Shown here piece by piece: positions 16,639 to 25,942 of a stretch of DNA of 62,970 nt (positions are counted from its first letter, which is position 1; each line of letters starts with the position of its first letter). Source of the stretch: Apilactobacillus kunkeei. Its GTDB lineage: Bacteria; Bacillota; Bacilli; Lactobacillales; Lactobacillaceae. Location: contig NZ_JXDF01000025.1 of NCBI RefSeq assembly GCF_001308195.1, positions 1 through 62,970 of the forward strand, written 5' to 3'. The position numbers were made by a program, and so were the translations under genes. The notes beneath the pieces were generated by a model. It was given only the letters and a program-made list of their open reading frames with translations. It ran no database searches and was not told the origin of the DNA.

Positions 16639-18030
16639 TTAAGATTTGTTTGATTGGCTATGGTTAATTCCATAACCGAAATAAATACATAATCCGCCAG
16701 CAAACCAAATAATTGCTAAAATCCATGTATCAAGTGGCAATTGAATTAATAAATAAATACATGCTACCGCTGATACAATTGGTAAGACTGGATATAATGG
16801 AACTTTGAATCCATCATTTTTTATATCTTTACGTTTTCTTAGATATAATATTCCAATTGACATGAACGTAAAGGCAATCAAAGTCCCAATATTAACTAAA
16901 CTAGCTAGTTTATCTAGTGAAAAGATCCCACCCATCACTGCTATCACAATCGTTACGAAGATAACACTGTGGACTGGAACATTTTTCTTTGTGTCTATTT
17001 TACTCAATTTTTTAGGTAAAAGTCCATCACGACCAATGGAATAAATCAGACGTGAACTACTAAATACCATGTTTACCATCATAGTAAACATACCTGCTAA
17101 CGCACCCAATGAAATTAAAATTCCAAGTTTGTCCAAGTGAATCATTTGTAGTGCAAATGTTACTGGATCCGAAACGTTTAATTTTGAATAAGGTACAATT
17201 CCTGTAAGAATAATTGAGACTAATATGTACAAGATTGTACAAATGATTAATGTACCAATAATACCGATTGGCATTGTCTTTTTAGGGTTCTTTACTTCAC
17301 CTGCTGAGGCTGCAATAACATCAAAACCTAAGTAAGCAAAGAACACTAAGGAAGCCCCCTTGAAAACCCCACTAACACCAAATGGCATAAATGGATTCCA
17401 ATTAGTTGGCTTAACAAAAAATGCCCCGGCAACTACAAAGACAATAATGATTGCAATTTTGACTATCACCATTATGTCATTTAAACGTGTGGATGATTTA
17501 ACACCCCTGGTTAAGATCCATGAAATCAATAACACTATTAGAATCGCTATCAAATTAACATATGTGCCGTGATTCGGATCATAGTTAGCTGATAGTGCCT
17601 TTGGCATGTGGAGTCCGAAGTTAGCCAGTAATGATTGCAAATAAGCTGACCAGCTTGATGCAACAGTTGCTACTGAAAGCATGTATTCAAGAATCAAACC
17701 CCATCCGATAATCCATCCAGTAATTTCTCCGAAGATAACGTTACCGAATGTGTATGCACTTCCTGCAACCGGTAATGCTGATGAAAATTCAGCATAACAC
17801 ATTGCACAAAGTGAACATACGATTGTCGCAATTACGAATGAGAGGATAATTCCGGGCCCCGCAGTTGTTGCTGCAACTGTTCCTGGTATTACGAAAATTC
17901 CAGCACCAATAACAGCACCGATTCCCATCATGATTAAATCTTTAGTGTCGATAGTTCTTTGTAAATTTTGATCCCTATCGATGAACTTAGCCAATGATGT
18001 CTTACGATTCACCTTAGACAGAATATTCAT
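16639..18030 (-). CDS. APC-family amino acid permease (YfnA/CAT-like)
   Basis: Secondary amino acid transporter of 463 residues with 12-14 helices. The conserved helix 1 motif MGIGAVIGAGIFVIPG and the helix 6-loop FFAYLGFDVIAASAGEVKNP are present, typical of the cationic amino acid transporter/YfnA group. The start is ATG 18028-18030 after AAGGGGGA. Transcription comes from about 18.29 kb through a leader of about 260 nt with a short ORF and two terminator hairpins, so expression is probably attenuated according to translation of the leader. The substrate is not established. Confidence 0.88.
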   Translation of the reverse strand: MNILSKVNRKTSLAKFIDRDQNLQRTIDTKDLIMMGIGAVIGAGIFVIPGTVAATTAGPGIILSFVIATIVCSLCAMCYAEFSSALPVAGSAYTFGNVIFGEITGWIIGWGLILEYMLSVATVASSWSAYLQSLLANFGLHMPKALSANYDPNHGTYVNLIAILIVLLISWILTRGVKSSTRLNDIMVIVKIAIIIVFVVAGAFFVKPTNWNPFMPFGVSGVFKGASLVFFAYLGFDVIAASAGEVKNPKKTMPIGIIGTLIICTILYILVSIILTGIVPYSKLNVSDPVTFALQMIHLDKLGILISLGALAGMFTMMVNMVFSSSRLIYSIGRDGLLPKKLSKIDTKKNVPVHSVIFVTIVIAVMGGIFSLDKLASLVNIGTLIAFTFMSIGILYLRKRKDIKNDGFKVPLYPVLPIVSAVACIYLLIQLPLDTWILAIIWFAGGLCIYFGYGINHSQSNKS

Positions 18031-18055
18031 AAAAATCCCCCTTTTTACATGAATA

Positions 18056-18140
18056 AATAAAAACCGCACTAGTTTCCTAACTAGTGCGGTAAAAAAGCAC
18101 TAGAAAGAATAACTGTTTACCAGCCATTTTTCTAGTGCTT
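18056..18140 (-). promoter_or_regulatory. Tandem terminator hairpins (attenuator) before the APC permease
   Basis: Hairpin A (18095-18140) pairs AAGCACTAGAAA with TTTCTAGTGCTT and is followed by T6. Hairpin B (18063-18090) pairs ACCGCACTAGTT with AACTAGTGCGGT and is followed by T5. The arms share the core GCACTAG/CTAGTGC, so the 3' arm of A can also pair with the 5' arm of B. A second small ORF (18100-18153, starts MKTSEALEKW) runs through hairpin A. TAAACAGTT in the loop of A (18111-18119) can pair with AGCTGTTTA at 18183-18191, which overlaps the stop of the first leader ORF. Confidence 0.65.
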
Positions 18141-18189
18141 CCGAAGTTTTCATAGCGAAATAATCTCTTCTACGTACTATACTAAACAG

Positions 18190-18255
18190 CTAGTTCAGAT
18201 TAAAGAAGAAATTATTATTATCTTGTTTTATTGTCAGAATACAACAAGTAGCCAT
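18190..18255 (-). CDS. Leader peptide of 21 residues before the APC permease
   Basis: ATG at 18253-18255 has a strong ribosome site (TTGGAGG, 7 nt away) and lies about 35 nt after the predicted transcription start. The peptide starts MATCCILTIK and continues QDNNNFFFNLN before TAG. It thus has tandem Cys codons (4-5), three Asn codons (13-15) and three Phe codons (16-18). A ribosome halted on Phe codons would leave the stop-overlapping segment free to pair with hairpin A, while one at the stop would cover it. This is the pattern of a leader-peptide attenuator. Which amino acid is sensed is unknown. Confidence 0.55.
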   Translation of the reverse strand: MATCCILTIKQDNNNFFFNLN

Positions 18256-18296
18256 GATTGAACCTCCAATTTTCATTCGTTCATTTATTTGTAATA

Positions 18297-18325
18297 ATCT
18301 TACCGAAAATGTATGAAGAATGCAA
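18297..18325 (-). promoter_or_regulatory. Predicted promoter of the leader-APC permease transcript
   Basis: On the minus strand TTGCAT (18320-18325) and TAAGAT (18297-18302) are 17 bp apart. It sits directly behind the stop of the YczE-like gene, with no terminator between. Confidence 0.6.
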
Positions 18326-18331
18326 GTTTTT

Positions 18332-19255
18332 TTATTTATTATTAGCTTTTCTTTCCTTTAATTCGGCGTTTAATGATTCCAAACGTTTATTAAGAATCAA
18401 TTGGACTTGTTGATTTTTTCTCATATTATCGTTAGTCTTCTTAATTAATTCTTCAATCTCAGTATTAGTGTAACCAGACATCTGTTTTTGCATAATATAA
18501 GTATCTTGGTAAGCACTGCTTACGATATCGTAACCACGTTTTCCCAAACTAACTAATCCACCAGCTGCATCATGTAGACTAGGTCTTTGACTAAAGTGAT
18601 CAATATGAGTCATTAGTTCACGACTAACAGTGTTGTTCCAGAAGCTAATCAATGAACCAGCAAAGAATGCTGTAAAGATGGTCATGATTCCAAATGGTCC
18701 TGAAACAATAATGGCAACAAGCATAAAGATAATATCTTGAGCACTTCTCACTTTTCTGTACTCAATATGTGTTTTTTCAGAAATGATTGGTGCCAGTGCA
18801 TCATAAGGAGATACACCTAATTTAGTTGCCATATAGATTGAAGTACCTAATGTAAAAACTAAAATACCAACAATTGCATCGAAAACCATCATAGGAATGC
18901 TAATTTTACCAGGAAAAATCATCGAGTAAAAAGTACTGAAATATTCAATTTCATATCCTACTAATACCATGTTAAAAATGGTTCCTAATCCGATTTGTTT
19001 TCGATCAAAAATTAAAACAATAACGAATAATGCTAAGTTAGCAAATAATTGAAATGACCCCAATGAAGTCCCCAATTTATTTGCCATCCCTGCATTCATT
19101 GCGGTGAATGGGTCAATACCGACATGTCCTGAGCGCATAAAGGCGGCACCTAAAGCAATTAAGGTAACCCCTATTAATGACATAATCGCACGTAAAAAGA
19201 AGTCTAGCGGCTTATTAATCACGTTTTTTGAGTTATCGTATGAAATGTTTTCCAT
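18332..19255 (-). CDS. YczE/YitT-like membrane protein with charged C-terminal tail
   Basis: Membrane protein of 307 residues. Five to six helices occupy residues 20-215, with two YczE-type repeats (GHVGIDPFTAMNAGMANKLG and LGVSPYDALAPIISEKT). The last 80 residues are charged and helical (IEELIKKTNDNMRKNQQ), probably a cytosolic coiled coil. It resembles the shorter protein at 12.0-12.7 kb in the repeat motif. The function is unknown; a transporter-like role is inferred from topology. Confidence 0.8.
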   Translation of the reverse strand: MENISYDNSKNVINKPLDFFLRAIMSLIGVTLIALGAAFMRSGHVGIDPFTAMNAGMANKLGTSLGSFQLFANLALFVIVLIFDRKQIGLGTIFNMVLVGYEIEYFSTFYSMIFPGKISIPMMVFDAIVGILVFTLGTSIYMATKLGVSPYDALAPIISEKTHIEYRKVRSAQDIIFMLVAIIVSGPFGIMTIFTAFFAGSLISFWNNTVSRELMTHIDHFSQRPSLHDAAGGLVSLGKRGYDIVSSAYQDTYIMQKQMSGYTNTEIEELIKKTNDNMRKNQQVQLILNKRLESLNAELKERKANNK

Positions 19256-19344
19256 AATTTTATACCTTCTTAATGTTTATTATTTCAATTATGATTGCGC
19301 TTTCATTATAACTCTTTTATAGTTCCAAATGAAATGATTTATAC

Positions 19345-19378
19345 CAAAAAAGAGACGATGGAAAATCCATCGTCTCTC
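19345..19378 (-). terminator. Terminator of the MMPL gene
   Basis: AGAGACGATGG pairs with CCATCGTCTCT; T6 follows on the minus strand. Confidence 0.92.
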
Positions 19379-19395
19379 ATTCGTATTATTTTCAT

Positions 19396-22086
19396 CTATT
19401 CTTTATCGTCAGATTGACCATAAGTCAATTTGATCAATGCTGAGATTAGCATTGGGATGATAAATACTAGGATGATTAATCCAACAATTACCCCAATAGC
19501 AACTTGAATTAGAGTTAATACTCCTGATGGCATTAGAGCCGCAAAAGTACCACCTAAAATGATAGCTGCTGAGATAACTACCGTACCGATAACGGCACAG
19601 GCATGTTGAATTTGTTTTTCAGCTGTAGCGTCAACGCTACCGAATTCACGGTATTTCATCATCAAGAAGATACTGTAATCAACACCCAATGCGATTAGCA
19701 TTACGAATGTGAAGAATGGTGTGTTCCAAGTTAGGAACTTTTCACCTAATACAGCAGAGCTAATTAGCTTAGTGATGCTTAGTGATGAAATGTAAGCAAT
19801 GATTAGAGTACCTAAGATGTAGAATGGTTGAAGAATTGATCTGGTAATAACCATTAATGCAATCATAATTCCGATTACCATGATAACCGCAGTTCTCAAG
19901 AAGTCAGAACTTGCGATGTGGTGAGTATCAGAAGTAGTTGCGGTTTGACCACCAATTGCAACCACACTGTGATCTAATGAGGTACCTGAGATATTGTTGT
20001 ATACCTTGGTTTGTAGGTTATCAACTTGGTTCATTGCACTTTCAGAGTTAGGGTCTTTATCTAAAACGACAGTGATCTTAGCGGTTTTCTTATCTTCTGA
20101 TAGATAAGTGTTAACTGAACGCTTGAATGTGTCACTCTTTAGGACGCTTTCTGGAATGTTGAATGAATCAGAAGCTTGTGAGTTTGATAGAGAACTTAGG
20201 TAAGAATTAGCACTACCCATTCCCTTTTCGATTTTATCTAGACCAACGCCAGCCTTCTTTAGCTTAGCTTGTGTTTCTTTCAATTGAGCGGCTAATGCCT
20301 TGGCATTGTCACCAATACCTTGGGTATTTGAAGCAATGCCTTGTAGTTGTGATTGTAAACCACTCATTAGTGTTTGTTGCTTAGTTGCGCTTTGTTGTAA
20401 CAATGCACCTACAATTTGTAGTTGTGCTTGGCTTAGTGGTTGACCCACTGAGGCCATCTTTTGTTGTAGTTGAGTCAATACAGCTTGACCATTGGTATTA
20501 CCAGTTTGACTACTCATTGCTTGAATATTCTTTAGGTATTGACCAATTGTCATTGCTGAAGAACCAATGTCTTCCAATGGAGTAGCGTTGAATGATGAGT
20601 TCTTAGTACCTTGTTTGATGGTGCTAATACCCTTCTTAGCTGTCTTCATCTTGGAATTTAGTGTTTCTAGTTGGTCGTTTACGTAAAGTTGGTTAATTGG
20701 CATCCCACTTGGTTGAGTGACTGATGCCACAGTCTTTACGCCTGATTGTTTACCCAATTGTTGGGTTAGTCGATCAATTTCATTCAAGTCTTTTTCGTTA
20801 TTTAGCTTGTGGTCGGACTTAATGTAGATAGTTGAAGGTTCAGCAGTACCCTTTGAGAAGTGCTTTTGAACAGTCAATAGTCCTTGTTTAGCAGGAACAT
20901 TATTTTGTAGTTCCACACTGTTGTCGTAGTTTAGGTTGTTCTTGTAAGTAGCCATGAATGGAACATTTACAACAAGTACCAAGACGATAGCAGGAATTGC
21001 CCACTTGGTTGACTTGTTTGATAAGAAGCTCCATAGCTTGTTTTCACCTTCACCATCGAAGTTCTTTGATGGCCAGAAGATGTTCTTACCTAGAACTGAC
21101 ATGAAGAATGGGTTCAATGTTACCAATACAAGTAGTAATACGGCAACACCGACAGCCACACCAACGGCTGATTGGTAAATTGAGAACTTAGCTAGTGCTA
21201 ATGTTGCAAAACCAATCAATACTGATGTTCCTGAGTATAGGATGGTCTTTCCGGCAACTTTTCTTGCGTCGATAGTTGCTTGAATTTGATCCTTACCCCT
21301 ACTCAATTCTTCCTTAAATTGGTTGTATAACAAGATGTTGTAATCAGTACCAATACCGAATAGTACAACCACCATGAATACACGAGTGAAGTTTGAAAGT
21401 GGGAAACCGAAGTATTGAACAAGGTTCATCACGATGCTCAATGATACGATGAATGAGACACCCACAGTCAATAGTGATACCAATGGCACAATTGGTGATC
21501 TAAATACAATAATCAATACGATTAGGATAAAGACAGCGGCGATAACTTCAGTCTTTTGAATTCCTTCTTGTGTAGAAACTCTAAAGTCATCGTTTAGGAT
21601 ATCCCCACCTGTAACGTAAGTTTTAACTCCTGAGGTCTTAACAGCATCTTTAAGTTGGTTGTTAACACTTTGGATTGAACGCTTCTTGGTTACGTTTAAT
21701 TGCACAATTTCAGTGGTCTTATCCTTTGAAATTAATTGCTTCTTAGTTGCGTCGTTATCAAATGGCGCTGTTACACCCTTGATACCATATTCGGACTTGT
21801 TATCCTTTAATTTTTGAATTGTAGCATCGATTTTCTTTTGGTCACTTGAAGTGATCTTACTATTACCATTATTGAAAACAACAACTGTATCCATGGTATT
21901 GCTAATACCATGACCCCAATGCTTTTGAATGGTTTCAGCGACTTGACTTTGTGAAGTAGCCGGAATCTTAGTTTGGCCCTTTTGTGCTACTAAGTTAGAC
22001 ATGTTTGGTAAGAAGACTACACTTAGGATTACTACAACCAGCCATGCAATCAAGCTACCAGTATACTTCTTAATAAACTTTGGCAT
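19396..22086 (-). CDS. MMPL-family (RND-like) membrane transporter
   Basis: Large exporter of 896 residues with two MMPL halves. Each half has one N-terminal helix, a large outer domain and five further helices. GIGTDYNILLYNQF (first half) and ALGVDYSIFLMMKYREFG (second half) carry the conserved Asp/Tyr of the proton relay. The second outer domain is extended by a Gln/Ala-rich coiled coil (about 490-650), as in YdfJ-type proteins. It is preceded by a TetR gene with a 14-nt gap, so the pair is an operon, and induction by substrates of the regulator is likely. Lipid or drug export is the family role. Confidence 0.92.
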   Translation of the reverse strand: MPKFIKKYTGSLIAWLVVVILSVVFLPNMSNLVAQKGQTKIPATSQSQVAETIQKHWGHGISNTMDTVVVFNNGNSKITSSDQKKIDATIQKLKDNKSEYGIKGVTAPFDNDATKKQLISKDKTTEIVQLNVTKKRSIQSVNNQLKDAVKTSGVKTYVTGGDILNDDFRVSTQEGIQKTEVIAAVFILIVLIIVFRSPIVPLVSLLTVGVSFIVSLSIVMNLVQYFGFPLSNFTRVFMVVVLFGIGTDYNILLYNQFKEELSRGKDQIQATIDARKVAGKTILYSGTSVLIGFATLALAKFSIYQSAVGVAVGVAVLLLVLVTLNPFFMSVLGKNIFWPSKNFDGEGENKLWSFLSNKSTKWAIPAIVLVLVVNVPFMATYKNNLNYDNSVELQNNVPAKQGLLTVQKHFSKGTAEPSTIYIKSDHKLNNEKDLNEIDRLTQQLGKQSGVKTVASVTQPSGMPINQLYVNDQLETLNSKMKTAKKGISTIKQGTKNSSFNATPLEDIGSSAMTIGQYLKNIQAMSSQTGNTNGQAVLTQLQQKMASVGQPLSQAQLQIVGALLQQSATKQQTLMSGLQSQLQGIASNTQGIGDNAKALAAQLKETQAKLKKAGVGLDKIEKGMGSANSYLSSLSNSQASDSFNIPESVLKSDTFKRSVNTYLSEDKKTAKITVVLDKDPNSESAMNQVDNLQTKVYNNISGTSLDHSVVAIGGQTATTSDTHHIASSDFLRTAVIMVIGIMIALMVITRSILQPFYILGTLIIAYISSLSITKLISSAVLGEKFLTWNTPFFTFVMLIALGVDYSIFLMMKYREFGSVDATAEKQIQHACAVIGTVVISAAIILGGTFAALMPSGVLTLIQVAIGVIVGLIILVFIIPMLISALIKLTYGQSDDKE

Positions 22087-22100
22087 TTGAATTCTCCTCC

Positions 22101-22712
22101 TTATTTTTTGATGTTAATTAAATCTTGAGGCGCTGTTCTTTGCGTCGTTTTAATGATTTCAGCGATTTCACTAGGAGACTCTGGATGTTCTTTGCTCATC
22201 CAATAAACAACAATACTCATCAACCTATCCAAAATGATTTCCATCACATAATCTTTGGGAATTCCTGGATGGAATTCGATTTCAGAAGGTGCAGCATGAA
22301 ATGATTCAACAATTACTTCTTTAAACATCTTCTTAATCTTGCCGATTAAATATGGATCACCGTCTGGGCATAGCAATGCAGACAATAACTTGGAATTTTG
22401 GTAAAAGTAATCAAGTGTCTTAATTACTAATTCAGATGGAGTATTTTCACTATTTTCAGAAAACGCCTTTAATTCTTCTGGAACAATAGCATTTAAAATA
22501 TCTTGAATTTCACCTAATAAACGTGTTTCTGTCTTTGACAATAAATCAAACTTATCTAAATAATGAATGTAAAACGTACCACGACCAATTCCGGCTGTTC
22601 TGGTTAAGTCAGTAACATTTAAATTATTGAAACCCTTAGTGTGAATCAATTCAATTAAGGCTTCAGTAATTTGGGACTTGGTTTGGATCGTTCTACGATC
22701 TTGTTTAACCAT
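22101..22712 (-). CDS. TetR-family regulator of the MMPL operon
   Basis: Repressor of 203 residues. The HTH is at about residues 24-50 (LNVTDLTRTAGIGRGTFYIH), and the C-terminal helical domain is of the TetR_C_8-like type. The start ATG (22710-22712) follows GGGGAG; a TTG six codons upstream is unlikely. It lies directly upstream of the MMPL exporter on the same transcript and so probably represses it and itself. Confidence 0.9.
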   Translation of the reverse strand: MVKQDRRTIQTKSQITEALIELIHTKGFNNLNVTDLTRTAGIGRGTFYIHYLDKFDLLSKTETRLLGEIQDILNAIVPEELKAFSENSENTPSELVIKTLDYFYQNSKLLSALLCPDGDPYLIGKIKKMFKEVIVESFHAAPSEIEFHPGIPKDYVMEIILDRLMSIVVYWMSKEHPESPSEIAEIIKTTQRTAPQDLINIKK

Positions 22713-22764
22713 ACCTTCGTCTCCCCTCAAAAATCACTTTATCTAATAATTCAATTACATTATA

Positions 22765-22801
22765 AAAACAACGTGCTGAGAAAGTCAACACGTTGTTCAT
22801 T
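22765..22801 (-). terminator. Terminator of the third DMT gene
   Basis: AACAACGTG pairs with CACGTTGTT around a long loop, with T5 on the minus strand. Confidence 0.8.
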
Positions 22802-22814
22802 ATCTTTTTTATTT

Positions 22815-23726
22815 TTATTCGTTTTTATTTCCTAAAGCCAGGATAAACACAGTACTTAGCACCAAAATTCCCCCAATGACTTCTGCACCATTAAATGATG
22901 TATTAAGGAAAATGACGGCACCAATGGTTGCTGATAGCGGTTCAAACGTATCTAACATCCCTGCAACAGTAGGTGAAATGAATTTCAAACTGTTGATGAA
23001 ACAAATAAATGACATCATCGTTCCAAAGAAGACGATAAATCCGACCCCTAATACAGTTCCTAAGGTTAGTTTAGGCACATCCACCCAGAAAGGATGAACG
23101 ATGGTAAAGATGACTCCACCGACTAGCATTGCCCATCCGACAACGACTAGTGTTGAAAAACGTTTCAATAGGTTTACCGGTAGCATCGTTTGAATGGATC
23201 CCGCTAACGCTAACAATAGTCCGGCAGTTAATGCTGGCGTGGAGATTGCTAACTGGGTTAGATGTCCCTTAGTTACCAATAACCATGTTCCGATTAGTGC
23301 AACCAACACGGCGGTTGCTTCGTACTTATTAGGCAACTGATGATAAAAGATGGCGGTAAAGATAACAATCAGTACCGTTCCCAAACTTTGTAGCACTGTT
23401 GCAGTTCCGGCATTACTTAGGTTAACTGTCACTAGGTATAAGTATTGCACAGCAGCTAGACCAAATACGGCATAGGCGGCAAACACACCCAGATTCTTTG
23501 GTTTCTTCCAAAGATCCATTACTGGTTCTTTTTTTACAAAGTTAGTGAATAGTAAAATCACAATTCCTGAAATTCCCATCTTAATTCCCATTAACCATTC
23601 AGGTGATAGATGATTATCTTGGAATAAAAATTGTGATACTGGACCTTGAATCCCCCAAAGAATCGCCCCGGTCACGGCAAGAATTCCACCGATTAATCTC
23701 TTTTGCGCTTGTGTCTTATTTTCCAA
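22815..23726 (-). CDS. EamA/DMT-superfamily permease (paralog C)
   Basis: Third DMT-type ten-helix carrier, 303 residues, related to the pair at 14.6-16.6 kb but more diverged (ILAVTGAILWGIQGPVSQFL, VGWAMLVGGVIF). The start is TTG 23724-23726 with GGAGA 7 nt upstream. The open frame extends 47 codons further but lacks a ribosome site and overlaps the terminator of the AKR gene, so the long version is rejected. The substrate is unknown. Confidence 0.85.
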   Translation of the reverse strand: MENKTQAQKRLIGGILAVTGAILWGIQGPVSQFLFQDNHLSPEWLMGIKMGISGIVILLFTNFVKKEPVMDLWKKPKNLGVFAAYAVFGLAAVQYLYLVTVNLSNAGTATVLQSLGTVLIVIFTAIFYHQLPNKYEATAVLVALIGTWLLVTKGHLTQLAISTPALTAGLLLALAGSIQTMLPVNLLKRFSTLVVVGWAMLVGGVIFTIVHPFWVDVPKLTLGTVLGVGFIVFFGTMMSFICFINSLKFISPTVAGMLDTFEPLSATIGAVIFLNTSFNGAEVIGGILVLSTVFILALGNKNE

Positions 23727-23774
23727 TCCAATTCTCCATTTCTCTAGTTGTTTAATACCATTATAGGACAAAAG

Positions 23775-23807
23775 AAAAAGCGTTGTCATTAAAGACAACG
23801 CTTTTTT
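23775..23807 (-). terminator. Terminator of the aldo/keto reductase gene
   Basis: AAAAGCGTTGTC pairs with GACAACGCTTTT; T6 flank. Confidence 0.92.
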
Positions 23808-23826
23808 CTGAATAGTTAGTGTATAA

Positions 23827-24735
23827 CTAGTCTTTGTAGTTAGCAGGAGAATCGTCCCACTTATCAACAGTATCTGTCATTTGTCCGGTAGTGTGCCATT
23901 CAAAGTCTGGGTACCATAAACTACGCTTTTGCTTGTCGATACCTTCAATGGTCTTCATGTCATCTTCTGATAACTTGAAGTCAAAGATATCTGAGTTTTG
24001 AATAATTCTTTCTTCATGTGATGACTTAGGAATAGTTACTACACCTTTTTGCCAGTCCCAACGAAGAATTACTTGAGCAACTGACTTGTTGTACTTGTCA
24101 GCAATCTTCTTGATTTCTTCGTTAGATAAGGCTTCCCCACCACCAAGTGGTGACCATGCTTCTAGTTGAATACCGGCATGATTATTGAATTCTAGGATAT
24201 CCTTTTCTTGGTTAACTGGATTGAATTCCATTTGGTTAACGGCAGGAACGATATCACTGTGGTCTAGTAGATTTTGCAATCTTTCGTTATCGAAGTTTGA
24301 AATACCGATAGCTCTAATCTTACCTTGACGGTAAAGTTCTTCCATTGCCTTCCAAGTATCAATGTACTTGCCATCAACTGGCCAGTGCATTAAGTATAGG
24401 TCAATGTAAGTTAAGTCTAGACGTTTTAGTGTACCATTTAAGGCATTGATTGTACTTTCATAACCTTGATCACCGTTGAATAACTTAGTTGTGATAAATA
24501 AGTCTTTACGGTTTTGTCCGGTTGCAGCTAAACCTTCTTTAATTCCTTCACCAACACCAGTTTCGTTACCATATTGCTTTGCAGTATCAATTAAATGGTA
24601 ACCCTTGATGATTGATTCTTTAACTGATTCTTTAGCACTTGTATTATCTGTCTTCCAAACACCTAATCCAAGACGTGGCATTTCAACGCCATTGTTTAGA
24701 GTGGTTGTTTCTTCAAGTCCTTCTAATCTGTTCAT
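23827..24735 (-). CDS. Aldo/keto reductase
   Basis: Cytosolic NADPH-dependent reductase of aldehydes and ketones, 302 residues. The catalytic tetrad is present: Asp in LIDTAKQYGNE, Tyr in the same segment, Lys in FITTKL and His in YLMHWP. The signatures GIRAIGISNF-like (KIRAIGISNF) and IPKSSHEERI follow. It is close to YvgN/YtbE-type 2,5-diketogluconate/methylglyoxal reductases. The start ATG follows GGAGG by 10 nt. A promoter with an AAGTT/AACTT palindrome lies upstream. Confidence 0.93.
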   Translation of the reverse strand: MNRLEGLEETTTLNNGVEMPRLGLGVWKTDNTSAKESVKESIIKGYHLIDTAKQYGNETGVGEGIKEGLAATGQNRKDLFITTKLFNGDQGYESTINALNGTLKRLDLTYIDLYLMHWPVDGKYIDTWKAMEELYRQGKIRAIGISNFDNERLQNLLDHSDIVPAVNQMEFNPVNQEKDILEFNNHAGIQLEAWSPLGGGEALSNEEIKKIADKYNKSVAQVILRWDWQKGVVTIPKSSHEERIIQNSDIFDFKLSEDDMKTIEGIDKQKRSLWYPDFEWHTTGQMTDTVDKWDDSPANYKD

Positions 24736-24759
24736 AGAAAATTCAGCCTCCTATTTCTT

Positions 24760-24800
24760 AAGTTCAACTTCATGGTAAAGCCCATAGATTTGATTTTCAA
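24760..24800 (-). promoter_or_regulatory. Predicted AKR promoter with adjacent palindrome
   Basis: On the minus strand TTGAAA (24795-24800) and TACCAT (24772-24777) have 17 bp spacing. AAGTTGAACTT (24760-24770) lies just downstream of the -10 and is a possible repressor site. Confidence 0.45.
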
Positions 24801-24837
24801 GAAAAAAGAAATGATTATAATCAAATATAATTAAATA

Positions 24838-25827
24838 TTAATCTTCATAACCGTGTGGGTGTTTTTGAGTCCAAGTCCATGCACTAGCGATGATGTCTTC
24901 AACGTTGTCATGTTGAGGTTTCCATCCTAGTACTTCACGAGCCTTAGTTGAGTCAGCAACTAGTGTACTTGGGTCACCCGCTCTTCTTGGTGCGTCTTCG
25001 GCAGGAATTTCCTTGCCAGTCACCTTACGAGCGGTTTCTAGCATTTCTCTGTTTGAGAAACCAGTTGATGAACCTAGGTTAAATGCTTCTGAGTCTCCGC
25101 CCTTCATCAATCTGTCTAGGGCTAGGATATGAGCATCAGCTAAATCGACAACGTGAACGTAGTCACGGACGTTAGTACCATCTTTGGTTGGATAGTCAGT
25201 ACCAAAGATTTGTAGCTTATCACGAGTGCCTTGAGCAACTTGTAGAATAATTGGGATTAAGTGCGTTTCTGGACCATGGTCTTCACCAATTGATCCATCC
25301 ATCTTAGCACCACCAACGTTGAAGTAACGTAGTGCAGTGTACTTGATGCCATAGGCAACGTCAGCCCACTTCATCATCTTTTCCATCATTAGCTTACTTT
25401 CACCATAAGGATTGGTAGGTACTTGAGAATCAGTTTCCTTAACTGGAATGCTTTCAGGTTCTCCGTAAGTAGCAGCAGTAGAAGAGAAGATAATGTTGTT
25501 AACGTTGTGTCTTTGCATTGCTTCTAGTAGAGTAATCATTCCACCAGTGTTGTTATCGAAATACTTCAATGGTTTTTCCATTGATTCTGGAACGATAGAA
25601 TTAGCGGCAAAATGGATAATCCCATCAATCTTTTCGTTGTTAAAGATTTTGTCTAGGAAGTCAGCATCTCTGATGTCTCCTTCGTAGAACTTTGCGTTTT
25701 TGTTGACACTAGCTAAGTGTCCAGTTGCTAGGTTATCTGCAACGACAACATCGTAGCCTTTTTCAATTAAACGATCTACGGTGTGAGAACCGATGTAGCC
25801 GGCTCCACCTGGTACTAAAATTGCCAT
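24838..25827 (-). CDS. galE: UDP-glucose 4-epimerase
   Basis: Interconverts UDP-glucose and UDP-galactose using bound NAD. Extended SDR fold: GGAGYIGSH at the N-terminus, catalytic S-T-A (FSSTAATYG) and YGESK (Tyr and Lys), and the substrate segment RYFNVGGA. The length of 329 residues is normal. No other Leloir genes are adjacent, so it may serve both galactose use and envelope glycan precursors. The ribosome site AAAGGAG is good. No clear terminator is seen after it. Confidence 0.95.
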   Translation of the reverse strand: MAILVPGGAGYIGSHTVDRLIEKGYDVVVADNLATGHLASVNKNAKFYEGDIRDADFLDKIFNNEKIDGIIHFAANSIVPESMEKPLKYFDNNTGGMITLLEAMQRHNVNNIIFSSTAATYGEPESIPVKETDSQVPTNPYGESKLMMEKMMKWADVAYGIKYTALRYFNVGGAKMDGSIGEDHGPETHLIPIILQVAQGTRDKLQIFGTDYPTKDGTNVRDYVHVVDLADAHILALDRLMKGGDSEAFNLGSSTGFSNREMLETARKVTGKEIPAEDAPRRAGDPSTLVADSTKAREVLGWKPQHDNVEDIIASAWTWTQKHPHGYED

Positions 25828-25901
25828 ATAAGAATGCTCCTTTTAAATTACTTATATTATCATTATCAAACAGGAACCTTAAAAATTCAATAAATTCCAG
25901 A

Positions 25902-25936
25902 AAAAAAGACGCGGTATTATACCGCGTCTTTTAATT
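25902..25936 (-). terminator. Terminator of the fabZ-fabF transcript
   Basis: AAAAGACGCGGTAT pairs with ATACCGCGTCTTTT. Confidence 0.93.
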
Positions 25937-25942
25937 GTTTTA

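Noticed and set aside
23727-23867. N-terminal extension of DMT paralog C to 23867
   Set aside because: The extension lies over the terminator of the aldo/keto reductase gene and lacks a ribosome site; TTG 23726 has GGAGA at good distance.
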